A stretch of DNA of 38,257 nt, taken from assembly GCA_001179505.1 (NCBI GenBank), contig CDMY01000634.1, positions 1-38,257 on the forward strand, given 5' to 3'. The stretch is from Vitrella brassicaformis. Lineage: Eukaryota; Sar; Vitrellaceae. The notes beneath the pieces are model-generated. The model made no database searches. It worked only from the letters and a program-made list of their open reading frames with translations, and was not told the origin of the DNA. Shown one piece after another: positions 10,494 through 31,612 of this stretch; the first letter of the stretch is position 1, and each line of letters begins with the position of its first letter. The translations under genes were made by a program, and so were the position numbers.

Positions 10494-10760
10494 TGTCGTA
10501 GAGCCACTCCTCCCTTTGACCCTAACCCTACACCCGAAACCCTGCAAGTGAGTGGAAATGGGTTCGTGGTGGTTTGGTTGCGAACGTCTGCAGAGATGCG
10601 GCGCTTGCGATGTGGTCTGGCATTGCTGCAGAGGTCAGCCTGCTGCCTCGCTGAGAAAGAAGACGAAATTTACGGCGATTGGCAAGCTCGCAGATCTGGG
10701 AAGAGGTTCAAGGCTCTACTAGGCAGTGTCGTCCCTCCCGTGCTTCCACAGCTCGTCAGA
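10494..10760. promoter_or_regulatory. Shared upstream region of the mitochondrial-protein and LHC genes
   Basis: These 267 bases lie between two divergent start codons. They contain a telomere-like CCCTAACCCTA, and, closer to the LHC start, TTTACGGCG (10669-10677) followed by AGCTCGCAG (10685-10693). The same two 9-base words occur upstream of ChlH. Confidence 0.55.
10520..10530. promoter_or_regulatory. Telo-box-like motif CCCTAACCCTA
   Basis: The motif lies 27-37 bases upstream of the start codon of the minus-strand mitochondrial-protein gene. Plant promoters carry similar short telomere-like boxes in housekeeping genes. Whether it is functional here or a stray telomere-like word cannot be told from sequence. 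The terminal array of this window is TTTAGGG, so this word (TAGGGTTAGGG on the minus strand) is not an exact copy of it. Confidence 0.4.
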
Positions 10761-11661
10761 ATGAAGTGTGTGGCCGTCGCATCCCTCCTCCTCATTGCCG
10801 TCGCATACGGTGAGGCGAGCCACTCAAGCGAGCGGCTCATGCAGCCGCTGAGAAGCGAGATCTGTGACAATGCGCGGTTGTCATGGCCTTTTGCAGGCGA
10901 GGAGGCAGCGTTCGTTCCATCAGCGCCCCTCCGGTCACTGCCGACTCGCCGCGCCCTTCGGTCGACGACGCCCAAAATGTCGGTTGAGGAGATGATTGGT
11001 GCTGACGTGGAGACCGGTGGCGTGTTCGACCCGCTGAAATTCTCCGAGGACGAGGCATCGCTCTTCAGAAGACGGGCTGTGGAGCTCAAGCACGGTGAGT
11101 CAGTCAGTCAGTTGGCATGACAGCAACTCACCACACACGTGGACAGTCTGTGCAGAGGTCGTCACTGTGTGTGTTTGTGTCTTCAGGTCGCATCGCCATG
11201 CTGGCGTGCCTGGGTTACTTTGTGCAGTCTGCGGGCGTCCATCTGCCCGATCCCGTCTTCTCTGAGCCCCGGCCTCTCTCGGCCTTGACCAAGGTCCTCA
11301 CCGAGCGCCCGTGGGCCGCCGCGCAGATCGTGGCCGCCATCGCCGCCATCGAGCTGGGCCCCGGCCGCCAGGACTATGAGAACAAGGCACCTGGCGACCT
11401 GGGCTACTTCGGCGACTCGTTCAAGAACTCTGACCCGGAGGAGTTCAGGTGAATAAATAACAGGCGAGCGCTGAGTTGCGGCCTTCGTCATTCACTTGTT
11501 GTCTGTGGTTGTTGGTTGTTTGCAGGAAGGATCAGCTTCGGGAGTTGAAGAACGGTCGTCTGGCGATGATAGGCATCATGGGCATGATGGTGCAGGAGGG
11601 GCTGACCGGTCAGAGCGTGTGGGAGCAGATCGGGTCGGGCAACATCAACCCCTTCAGCTGA
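10761..11661 (+). CDS. Light-harvesting chlorophyll a/b-binding family protein (FCP/LHC type)
   Basis: This is a plastid antenna protein of the thylakoid membrane. Exons 10761-10809, 10897-11094, 11187-11448 and 11526-11661 give 214 residues. The leader MKCVAVASLLLIAVAYG is signal-peptide-like, followed by AAFVPSAP; a Phe just after the signal cleavage site is typical of complex plastids. The first intron (10810-10896) could be read through in frame, but it has good GT-AG ends and its removal places AAFVP directly after the leader. Helix 1 has ELKHGRIAMLA and helix 3 has ELKNGRLAMIG, the two conserved pigment-binding motifs (ExxHxR and ExxNxR). FDPLKFS precedes helix 1, as in FCP proteins. 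The length suits the short FCP-like class. It lies in a divergent pair with the mitochondrial-protein gene. Confidence 0.95.
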
Positions 11662-13755
11662 TCAATCAAATGATCTCTGGATGGACGGACCACAGGTTAG
11701 GCGCAACAGACACACGACCCACGAGGCCAGCTTACGACCATGTTGGTCTGTCTGTCTCTCTGTCTGCTCCCTCGTGTGTGATCATTCATCCTGTCAGTAA
11801 CTGGGCCGGCTGTAGGACAAGAAGACCACTCACCAGATGCGTGACAGACACATGGGTGGACCTGACTGACTGACTGACTGACTGGCCGCTTTTTGTGTGT
11901 GATGTGATGTGATGTGTGTTGCGGGCGGGACACACAATGCTGCAATGCGGTGCGTCCCTACCGGGAGCATCGGAATGTGAGTACCACCTGGGGGCACGTG
12001 TCGAGTTCGGATCTCGCTAGTCCTGTCCATGGAGACGCCTGACGGTCAGCAGGGCCCTCTGTGGACCGAAAGACGTCTTCAAGCACCGACGAGCGAAACC
12101 GACCGACACAGGGCACCTGCCGACCTAGTTCTTCGCGAACTTGTGCAGTGGCATGTGTGTATGTGACCCTCTAATTTTTGGACCGTGTCCCTGCGGTCCA
12201 GGAAGTGGTGACACGTCGTCATTTGGATCGATTAATTGCCTCAAAATGTGTCTGACGTACACACGCAGACGCAATCACACGGAGAGATGCTCACACAAAC
12301 ACAAACACTCACACGCACAAAACGCGTCCATTGTCTGTCATCCATTCATTGTCCCTTCAGGCGCACGGGCGCGCACACGTCTGTATGTCTGTCTGTCTGC
12401 ACATGCTACAGCAGCCGGGGAAAGGGGTGTAGAGGGACGGGCAACCAGTTGGTGGAGTCTCCTGAAACAGCTTTCTTCTCTCTGATGGTTGGCGGGCCTG
12501 CTGCACCCTTCCACATGCGGATCAGCAAGTCGAATGACACTCGATGCAGGCACCAAGGCAAGTGCTACATCGGTGCACATCTCGACCTGGTGACCCTCAC
12601 GTGGAAGACTACAGGCAAGGCAAGGCCAGCCACGTGAGGCAGGCAAGGGGAAAAACTGACACCACCAGCAACCAATCATGATTGGTTGCCAGGCAGCGTC
12701 GATTAAACCTTTCTGTCGGTCGGTCTGTCTGTCTGCCCAAGCTACTCCTACAGTTTCTCCCTCTCTCTAAGGCCTCCCGACCTCCGTGTGTATGATAACG
12801 GCAATATGTGAGAGGGATGGTCTCACGTGCAGCCACGGGTGTGTGTGCAACCGTCTCTCGCGCCCTCACTCTGGCCAAGGCAGACTCACACCACACATAA
12901 CATGCCACGCACATCACACTCAGGCAACATCACCGACCGCCACGCACTCTCCATAAGCGGACGGAGGGAGGGATAGAGAGAACGGATCAAAACAGAACGC
13001 AGAGAGGGGAGGGGAGGGGAGATGCCGGCCAGACCGACCGACCAGCCAGCAGATAGATAGACAGACAGATGAGTGAGTCAGTTGCAGTTATGTACACCAC
13101 ACATGAGAGGGAGGCAGAGAGGATAAGTCAGAGAGTTGGTTAGATAAAGAGGAGAAGGACGGGCAGATAGATAGATCGCTCGCCGGCCAACCTGTCCGCT
13201 CCGTCCTTTCAGGAGGGCAGACAGCCACCATCCACACACACAGACCCGCATACACACACACACGTAGACGGAGAGAGCCATTGTGGGTAGGCAATGCGCG
13301 CATAAGGCAGATAGAGAGCCAAGACGAAAGCACCCCAGGCAACCATCCACCCGGCAAGGCAGCCAAACAACACACACACACACACACACACGACCAAAGA
13401 AGACAAAAGCAAGGGACGCACAGGCAGGTCCATCTCCCCGTCCCCCGCTGTATTGTATGGCAGGTAAGGTATGTGTGTGTGTGGGTATGTGGGGGTGGAT
13501 GTGTGTGTCTTTCAGTTGTTGGTCGAGTCGTCTCCATCGTCACCGAAGAGAATGCCGTTGCCGTTGCTGGCCATCATCAACGAAGGACGAAGTGGATCTG
13601 ACCGAGGGGAGGGACACACAACCAACAGAGAAGGGAAGCCATGTTTTGTCTATGCTCCTGTGTCCTGACTTGACGGCAAGAATGAATGGAAAACATCCAA
13701 TCGCACACCGGCCTCTCTGTCTGTCTGGCTGGCTGGCTGGCTGGCTCACTACGTG
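11662..13755. other. Tail-to-tail spacer, no gene seen
   Basis: About 2.1 kb lie between the LHC and ubiquitin-protease stop codons. Open frames run through CA- and CTGT-type repeats and show no motif or splice pattern that I can support. A 22-base perfect palindrome sits at 12668-12689. Near 11865-11885 CTGA is repeated, and 13355-13395 is a long CA run. Confidence 0.45.
12668..12689. repeat. 22-base perfect palindrome with inverted CCAAT boxes
   Basis: The sequence reads the same on both strands over 22 bases and centres on CAATCATGATTG. It contains one CCAAT on each strand. It lies in a spacer between convergent genes, far from either start codon. Confidence 0.8.
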
Positions 13756-22792
<9,037 letters not shown>

Positions 22793-23258
22793 GACCGCAC
22801 TGCACCGCACAACCACTAAACACGCCGCAGCGTCCCTCTACTACAGGACGCCAGTGTCAATGCGGGCAGGTAGAGTCCTTTGCCTGCAGCCGCCGGTGTC
22901 TTCGTCCTCGCAAGGCAGATCCGCGCACAACGTGGCTGCTCTTCAGCGACGCTGGCCACGGAACGTTAGTGCTTTCTGCCCTCTGAAAAACCGAAATGCT
23001 TAAGTCGAGCTCGCAGGTTCGTTTTACGGCGTGGCTCTCGGGCAGCGAATGAGACGGTAAGGCAGCTTGTGTGTGCTTGGCGGAGCAAGAAGCAGCAGCT
23101 GGTGCACCTGATCTATCCATCGAGGGGGTCATCTGATCTGCGCATGGCCATCGTGCTGGCGAGGCGGTGATTTTTCATCATCATCGGTGAGTGGCGCCTC
23201 TGTCTGTCGATCTGCCAGCCAAGCCAGCCTTTATTGATTGACAAGAGCAACAAACAGC
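22793..23258. promoter_or_regulatory. Shared upstream region of the ubiquitin-protease and ChlH genes
   Basis: These 466 bases separate two divergent start codons. AGCTCGCAG (23008-23016) and TTTACGGCG (23023-23031) lie together here; the same two words lie upstream of the LHC gene in opposite order. I see no clear TATA box. Confidence 0.5.
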
Positions 23259-26200
23259 ATGGCCATCCCCTCTGTCGTCATCGCCTCGGCGCTCCTCCTC
23301 GGAGTAGCAGCGCTGGGAGCCAATCTGCACTCACGACGACCTGAGCTTCCCCCTGTGCACACGGCTGGCTTCGTCCCCGCCTCCCCCCTGTCACTGCACT
23401 CAGCGGCCGGCGGCCGACCTTCGCGGCTACGGTCGCGACACGGCGGCGTGTTGGTGCCACTGGAGATGTCGATGGCTACGCTTGAGAGGAAGACCAAGAA
23501 GCCAAAGATCCAGGTGAGTGAGGGGTGGAGAAAGGGCATCACAGCCATGCCATGGAGGGGTGCAGATGGAGAGAGCTCATGACACACATGCATGTGGTGT
23601 CTGCTTGCGTGTTGATTCATTGATTCATTGGTTGTCAGTTGGGCAACAAGGGCGAGAGCGGCATGTTCACCGACAGCTCCCCCGAGAGCCGCCGCGTGAT
23701 CCCCCCCAGCCAGGACACCCGCGCCAAGTTCAAGGTGGTCTATGTGGTCCTCGAGTCTCAGTATCAGGCCGCCCTCACACAGGCGTGCAACATGATCAAC
23801 CAGCAGCAGGAGGGCGTCTCTGTCGAGTGTGTCGGCTACCTCCTCGAGGAGCTGCGCGACCCTGCCAACGTCGAGAAGTTCCGGCAGGACGTCGCGACGG
23901 CCAATGTATTCCTCGGCTCGCTGATCTTCGTCCAGGAGCTTGCTGAGAAGGTGGTGGAGGTGGTGTCGCCTCTGCGCGAGAACCTGGATGCCGCTGTGGT
24001 GTTCCCCTCGCTGCCTGAGGTGATGCGGCTGCAGAAGCTGGGGAGCTTCTCGATGGCCAGCATGGGGCAGAAGAAGTCGATTATCGGGGACTTCATGAAG
24101 AAGCAGCGGATGCAGCAGGGGGCCAAGTTCGAGGAAGACATGCTCAAACTCGTCCGCACCCTGCCCGAGGTGAGATGACTGACACGACCAGACAAGACAA
24201 GACACAGAGGGGGGCTGATGTGATGCACTCGATGGATGCACTCATGTGTTCGTGTGTGTGTGTGTGTGTGGTCAGATTCTCAAGTACCTTCCGAGCGACA
24301 AGGCCAAGGACGCCCGGTCCTTCATGATGTCCTTCCAGTACTGGCTGGGCGGCTCTCCGGAGAACCTGTCATCGATGTTGCTCATGCTGGCTGACACCTA
24401 CTGCAAGGTGAGAGAGACGAGACAGATGGGGAGGGAGGGAGGGAGGGAGGCACCGAGAGGGGAAGAATTGCCGACGGGCACTGTGCTGTCTGTGCGGCGA
24501 TGTGTGTGTCAGGGCATCAAGGGTGAGAACCTTGTCAACAAGGCCGACATCGTGGCCCCCATCCTGCTGCCCGACAAGGTACACACGTACACACACCGCA
24601 TGACAAAGCCCGCATGAGCCACATTCATTGTGATTGGTATTCCCCTGCCCTCGCCTCCCCCTGTGTGTTGCTCAGGGCATCTGGCACCCAGTGGCTGACC
24701 AGATCTTCGACCGCCCCTCAGCCTACTTCGAGTGGTACGACAAGGTGCACTGCCCGGCGGCCGGCATCGACGTCGAGACGGCCCCCACCATCGGCATCCT
24801 GGTCCAGAAGTCGCACATCAACACGCGCGACGAGTGCCACTACACGGCCCTCATCGCCGACCTCGAGGCCCGCGGTGCGCGTGTGGTGACCATCTACTCG
24901 GGAGGCCTGGATTTTTCCGGTCCATTGGAGGAGTTTTTCTACCTCAATGGCTACCCCTCGGTCGACGCCGTCATCAACCTCACTGGGTACGTCAATCAAT
25001 CAGCCTACCAGACAGACACACATACCAGCCACACTGGTGCCCGTGAATGGATGCCTGTGTGTGTGTGTGTCACATGATGTATGTGTGTGCAGCTTCGCGC
25101 TGGTGGGCGGCCCTGCGAGTCAGAACCATGAGAAGGCCGTCAAGGTGCTCAAGAAGCTGAACCGGCCGTACCTGTGCGCCCTACCGCTGGTCTTCCAAAC
25201 CTTTGAGGAGTGGAAGAAGTCCGAGTTGGGCCTCCACCCAGTGCAGGTCGCCCTGCAGGTGTCCTTGCCCGAGATCGACGGCGCCATTGAGCCCGTCATC
25301 TTCGCGGGCCGGGAGGGGCTCACGGGCAGGAACGTGCCCATGAGTGACCGCATCGACCTCCTGGCCGAGCGGCTGCTCAAGTGGGCCACGCTTAGGAGGA
25401 AGGAGAATAAAGACAAGAAGGTAGGTGAGGGAGGATGGGAGGGAGGGAGAGAGGGAGGGAGGGGTGACAGGTCTGCTCATCCATCCATTTGCATGGCTGC
25501 TGGTGCGTCTCTGTGCTGTGCCTGTGTCAGCTTGCTGTCACGGTGTTCTCGTTTCCCCCCGACAAGGGCAACGTCGGCACGGCTGCCTACCTCGACGTCT
25601 TTGGATCCATCCAGTACGGCACGGCACCACACAACAGACACGCCCCACGCGACACCCTCTCACACATTGATTACGACCCTTGTCAATCAATCTCTCTCCT
25701 GTGCTGTGTTATCGTCCCTCAGAGAGATGCTGGGTAATCTCAAGAAAGACGGGTACGACATGGGCGAGATCCCCGAGAGCCCTGAGGCCCTCATGGATGC
25801 CGTCCTCCACGACAAGGAGGCCAAGTACGACTCGCCATCGCTCAATGTCGCCTACCGCATGCCCGTCGACGAGTACGAGAAGCTCACCCCGTACCACAGA
25901 GACCTCGAGGAGGCCTGGGGCAAGGCACCTGGTCAGCCAGCCATACGGATGGCACAGGGGAAACAGGACATCGAGTGTGACTTTTGGTCTCTGTCTCTGT
26001 GTGTCTGTGTGTGTGCTTGTTGGTTCTTGTGTCTGTCCAACGAACAAACAGGCAATCTGAACTCTGACGGGCAGAACATGTTGGTGTTCGGCAAGCAGTT
26101 CGGTAATGTCTTCATCGGCGTGCAGCCGACCTTCGGCTACGAGGGCGATCCGATGCGTCTGCTCTTCTCCAAGAGCGCCTCGCCCCACCATGGCTTCGCC

Positions 26201-29137
26201 GCCTACTACACCTACCTTGAGAAGATCTTTAAGGCCGATGCCGTCCTCCACTTCGGCACACATGGGTCGCTCGAGTTCATGCCCGGCAAACAGGTAAACT
26301 TGCCGGGCATTCAGCTGTCTGTGCACTCGAGTGATAATGGCGTTTTGTGTCTGTCTGTTGTTCCGTGTTCCGTCAGGTGGGAATGTCCGGGACGTGCTAC
26401 CCCGACCGTCTGATCAACTCCATCCCCAACCTCTACTACTACGCAGCTAACAACCCCTCAGAGGCCACCATCGCCAAACGCCGCTCCTACTCAGCCACCA
26501 TCTCATACCTCACACCACCAGCAGAGAACGCCGGCCTCTACAAGGGCCTCAAGGAGCTCTCCGAGCTGGTCAAGTCCTACCAGGGTCTCAGGGAGAACGA
26601 GTCTCGCGGGCCGTCCATCGTCAACTCCATTGTCGCATCCGCACGGCAGTGCAACCTCGACAAGGACATCAAGGACCTGCCGGCAGATGACTTCGACACA
26701 AAGGAGCTGTCCATCGACGGGCGCGACGCTCTGGTGGGCAAGGTGTACCGGAAGCTGATGGAGATCGAGTCACGGCTGCTGCCCTGCGGACTGCATCGCA
26801 TCGGCGTCCCGCCGACTGCCGCAGAGGCCGTCGCCACTCTGGTGCAGATCGCCACCATCGACCGGCCCGATGACGGCATCAAGTCGCTGCCCCGCATCAT
26901 TGCTGAGAGCGTCGGCCGCGACATCGATGAGATCTATGCCAATGCTGACAAGGGTGTGCTCGATGATGTGGACCTGCTCTACAGGATCACTGAGGCAACC
27001 AGGTGAGAATGAATGAATGCGACACAACACACACTCAATGAGGGGCGAGGTGACTGCACCAATCCACGTCTCTCCCTCTCTGTGTGTGCGCGCGTGCAGG
27101 GCCGCTGTTGGTGCTGGTGTTGCGCAGTCGACCGACTCAGAGGGTCGTGTGAAGGAGGTGAAGCCGGTGTTCGAGCAGGGGATGACCCTTCTGCAGGGCA
27201 TGATGGGCCAGGCGTCTCCATGGAAGAAGGCTCTCGCGGATAGTGGATTCCCCAACGCAAAAGAGGTCAGGAATGGCACAATTCACTCACGGCACGGCAC
27301 GCGTGCATTTGGACGCTACACGCACCCCCTCCCTCTGTGTGTGTGTGGATCCATCCCATCAGGAGTCGCTTTCGCCCCTGTTCGAGTACCTAGAGTTCTG
27401 CCTCAAGCAGGTGGTGGCCGACAACGAGATGGGCGGCCTCCTGCAGGGCCTCAACGGCGAGTACATCCTCCCCGGCCCCGGCGGCGACCCCATCCGCAAC
27501 CCAGGCGTCCTCCCAACCGGCAAAAACATGCACTCCCTCGACCCCCAGGCCATCCCCACCAAGCCGGCTGTCGACGTGGCCTTCAAGGTCGTCGACAGGC
27601 TGCTGGAGCGGACCAAGGCCGACACGGGCGACTACCCCCAGTCTGTGGCCTTCACCTTGTGGGGCACCGACAACATCAAGACGTACGGCGAGTCGCTCGC
27701 CCAGGTGATGGCCCTGGTGGGTGTGCGGCCGGTGCCTGATGCCATCGGACGCGTCAACAAGCTGGAGCTCATCCCTCTCGAGGAGCTCGGCAGGCCACGA
27801 GTCGACGTCGTGGTGAGTGAGTGAGTGAGAGAAGGAAGGAAGTTGGTTGTCTGGACGGACGGAATCAGGCAGCTCAACGTGTCTGGGTCTTGGGTCTTGG
27901 TGTCCGTGTGGTGTCAGGTGACGTGCTCGGGCATCTTCCGTGATCTGTTTATCAACCAGATGGCCCTCCTCGACCGGGCCGTCAAGATGGCCGCCGAGGC
28001 GGACGAGCCCACCGAGATGAACTTCGTCAGAGCACACGCGCTCCAGTCGGCCAAGGAGCTCGGCCTCTCCGTCCGCGACGCCGCGACCCGGGTCTTCTCG
28101 AACGCCGCCGGGTCTTACTCGGCCAATGTTGGTCTGACGATTGAGAACGGCGGCTGGGACAGTGAGCAGCAGCTGCAGGAGCAGTTCCTGTCGCGCAAGA
28201 GCTTTGCGTTCAATGCGGACAAGCCTGGCGAGATGTCGCACCAGACGGACCTCTTCAAGGCCAGCCTCAAGACGGTCGACCTCACCTTCCAGGTGGGTCT
28301 GGTGGGTGGGTGGGTGCGTGGGCAGTGGATGGATGGATGGATGTGGTGTCTTCCTTCCTCCTATCTGTCTGTTTGTGTCAGAACTTGGACAGTTCAGAGA
28401 TCTCCCTCACTGACGTGTCCCACTACTACGACTCCGACCCTACTAAGGTGGTGCAGGGCCTCCGGGACGACGGACGCAAACCGACCTCATTCGTCGCTGA
28501 CACCACCACAGCCACCGCACAGGTATATACGCACACACGCACCCCCACACACACACGCGCAACATGCAACATGCTGCCTGCGACCATCGATGGTGTCTGT
28601 CGGCGGGGTGGTTGGTCGTGTGTGTCAGGTGAGGACGTTGTCCGAGACGGTTCGTCTGGACGCGCGCACGAAGCTGCTGAACCCCAAGTTCTACGAGGGC
28701 ATGATGAAGACAGGCTACGAGGGCGTGCGGGAGATCACCAAGAGGCTCAGGAACACTATGGGCTGGTCAGCCACCTCGGGAGAGGTACGTCAGACCGACA
28801 TTGCCAAACCACACCATGCCACACCACACCACACACAGAGAGAGAGACGGAAGCCGGCATTGATCATCCGTGTTGCTGTTGGTGTGTGTGGTTGGGTTAT
28901 CATCATGTATGTCAGGTTGACAACTTTGTGTACGAGGACGCCAACGATGTGTTCATCAAGGACGAGGCGATGCGGCAGCGGCTGCTGGAGACCAACCCCA
29001 ACTCATTCAGGGACATGGTCACCACCTTCCTGGAGGCCAACGGACGGGGCTACTGGGACACTTCAGAGGAAAACATCAAACTGCTGCAGGAGCTCTACCA
29101 GGACGTCGAGGACAAGATCGAGGGCGTCAAGCCATGA
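23259..29137 (+). CDS. chlH: Magnesium chelatase subunit H
   Basis: This is the large porphyrin-binding subunit of Mg-chelatase, which with ChlI and ChlD inserts Mg into protoporphyrin IX, the first committed step to chlorophyll, in the plastid. Sixteen exons: 23259-23513, 23639-24169, 24276-24407, 24513-24578, 24676-24986, 25093-25420, 25531-25613, 25723-25931, 26052-26293, 26377-27002, 27100-27265, 27363-27812, 27918-28292, 28382-28522, 28629-28784 and 28916-29137. The 1430 residues are slightly longer than most ChlH because of the leader. The start [21 protein letters not shown] is signal-peptide-like, with GFVPASP soon after, fitting a plastid-targeting bipartite leader. ChlH/CobN-type segments follow in order, for example [42 protein letters not shown] and [11 protein letters not shown]. 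It is divergent from the ubiquitin protease and shares an upstream motif pair with the LHC gene, which may reflect common light or plastid control. Confidence 0.98.
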
Positions 29138-31612
29138 TCTGCTCGCTCTGTCTCTTGTCTTGGTGTCGTGTGTGGTGAGGTGTTTTCCTTCCTTCGTGAG
29201 AGATATGATATGGACGTGTGCCGTTTTCCCTTCCCGTGGGCTGAGCAAGTTTTCCGCAGCTGCTGCCTGGCCTGATGTGATGGGGTGTGCATGTGGGCTG
29301 GCTGGTAGGTATTTTTGTCGCCGATGGGTCGGTCGATATGATGGGGGGTGGCGTACGTGACGTGGATGTCCTGCTGAAGGACACACGTGTGCTGAGATGA
29401 GGTGAGATGAGATGAGATGAGGTGAGAGGCCCTGTGCGTCCTGTGCATAAGTAGGTGCGAGCGAGCGAGCGAGGCGAGAAAAGGAGAGACGACCGGTTAG
29501 GTAGATGGTTGTGTTGTGGGCGAATTGCCGCGAGCCCAGCCCACTGACTGCCCACCCCACCCGCCCATACGATGAGCCAGCGTGCGTCGGGCGAGGAGGG
29601 AGGGTGTTTTTCCGTCGCGTGCGTGCGTGCGTGAGTTATGACATACGTGTGAGACAGACGAGAGCAGTGACTTGCCTTGCCTGGCTGAGGGGGAGAGGGG
29701 GAGTGAAGTGACGACTGGCCTATTGCTTGCTGCTGATTGGATTGGATTGGATTGGATGTGGGGAGTGTGGGGTGTTGACTGACCATGGTGCATTGATTGG
29801 TGCATTCTTGCATGCCATGGGAGGCGAGAGAGATGCGTTCGCATTCATTCATGCCTTCATGTCTTCATGTCGTCAGTCATCCGTTTTGGATCAGGTCGGA
29901 CCTGCCTACCTACTACTGCGATGTCTCGCATGCCTTGCGCGATGATGATTTTTGGGGCCGGGGTGTGGTGTGAGGTGTCAGATGGATCGATGGGATGGGT
30001 GGGGCCATGTCCACCAGTGCATACCTAGTCCGAGAAAGACAAAGGTGTACAGTCGTGTGTCAGTGAGTGAGTGAGAGAGGAGAGGAGAGGAGAGGGGCTG
30101 AAGGTCTCGTTCGTCCTGTCCAATGAACAGAGAGGCAGACAGACAGACAGACATGCACGCACAGCACAAATGGGGGATGTGGCACATCGATCGCATCAGT
30201 GGTGGTAATTGATTGATATATCTCGATCGAGTCGTTCTAATGCTCGTGTGTCCGTCCGTCCGTTTTTCTGTAGAACCAGTGCACTACATACACACAGTCT
30301 GTCCTGTCCTCTTCACCCTCCTCCCTCCCCTGGCCCGTTTTCCGCGTGTGTGTGTGGATGAGTGCCATGCCCTGCCCAACGCCCTTTTGCCTGCTTCCAT
30401 CCAGCCGTGCACTGCACCCAGGCTCACACACCAGCCAGCCAGACAGCCGTCAGTCAACGTTCCTTCCTCCCTCTTGCTTACAAACAAGGCAGCAAGGGCC
30501 TTCGTGGCTCTTCCTACTGTCCGTCACTATCTCTGCGAATGCGGTCAGGATGTGGGGTAGTGTTTTTTCTCCTCTTGTGGCATACACGGCCGCAAGCAAG
30601 ACCAGAACACCACCCTTGTTGCCCGCTCGCCCACTGGTACAGCACTTCCTTTTCTCCCGATCCACGTGTGTGTGTGTGTGTGGATAGTGTCTGTGAATCC
30701 TTCGGGACGTTCATTGAGAGAGCGAGAGGGGCGGTCACACACACACACACACGAGTCGATATACACTCACCCACCCACCCACCCATTCACCCGTCGATGA
30801 GTTTTTCCCAGCCATGCAGCCCAGCGAGGGAGGGAGGAAGGGAATGGGCGAGCGGACGTAGGGCGATTGATTATGCATAGTAGCGCTGATGGATGGATGG
30901 AGAGAGCGATTGACGGAGGTGTGGCCGTGTGTACAGGATGTGATGTGCATGCGATGCATACCTGGCGAGTTGGGCAAGAGAGAGAGCGAGAGAGAATCGG
31001 TGTGCAGACAGACAGGGAGGGCTGCACGCCTCAACCGGCCAGTGGAGACGGAAGAGCGAATGGGTTCCAAACACTCGTTTGCTCTAGCGTTTCCTCCTGG
31101 CTGGGCTGAAGCAGACAGTCCGTCCCTTTGAGGAAGTGTGGCTACACGATGGACGCCGAAGGGCCAGAGAGATGACAAGACAGACAGCAAGCGGGTGCTC
31201 TGGTGTGATGTGCATGGTGTCTGTGCGACCTGTGCCCGAATGCATGCATCGATGGCGGCGAGCCAAGGTGACGGAAACGGTGCGGTGGGAGGAGGAAGAG
31301 AAGGGGGCGGATGGTGGGGTGGATGAGAATGGATGGATGGAACAAACCAGGCCTCCCTCCGCAAGTGCTCGTGCGATGTATGTATGGTATGATGGATGCA
31401 TTTGATGGTCGACTCACCCGATCGAATCGATTGTCTGACGTACGTGTGCAACATGCAGGTAGGTACACACAACGATCGAGTAGTGCACACACGCCGACTT
31501 GACTTGCAGACAGACATGCAAATGCGTCAGGAGCAGTCAACGGAACTACCATATGACTGACCCACACACGTCTGAAGAAAGCAAATTAGATTGCTCATGG
31601 TCGGTCGGTCCG
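29138..31612. other. Tail-to-tail spacer, no gene seen
   Basis: About 2.5 kb lie between the ChlH and LRRC51-like stop codons. No open frame carries a motif I recognise. It contains GATGA-type repeats (29396-29430), four ATTGG copies (29736-29755), an AGAGG run (30070-30095), CCCA (30768-30785) and several GATG tracts (30890-30900, 31330-31340). Confidence 0.45.

Noticed and set aside
10548-11120. LHC gene starting further upstream and without its first intron
   Set aside because: The upstream part has no targeting features. The ATG at 10761 gives a good signal-like leader, and removing 10810-10896 places AAFVP just behind it.
13355-13400. CRISPR-like or other prokaryotic arrays among the many short repeats
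   Set aside because: The repeats are simple microsatellites (CA, CTGT, CCCA) without unique spacers, and the genome is eukaryotic.
24947-29360. Long continuous plus-strand frames across ChlH introns (for example 24947-26413 and 27825-29360)
   Set aside because: They read through introns that have clear GT-AG ends and insert low-complexity peptides into conserved ChlH sequence. The spliced model is better.
29138-31612. A non-coding RNA or tRNA gene in the long spacers
   Set aside because: I looked for cloverleaf-like and conserved RNA motifs by eye and saw none that I could support. A covariance-model scan would be decisive.
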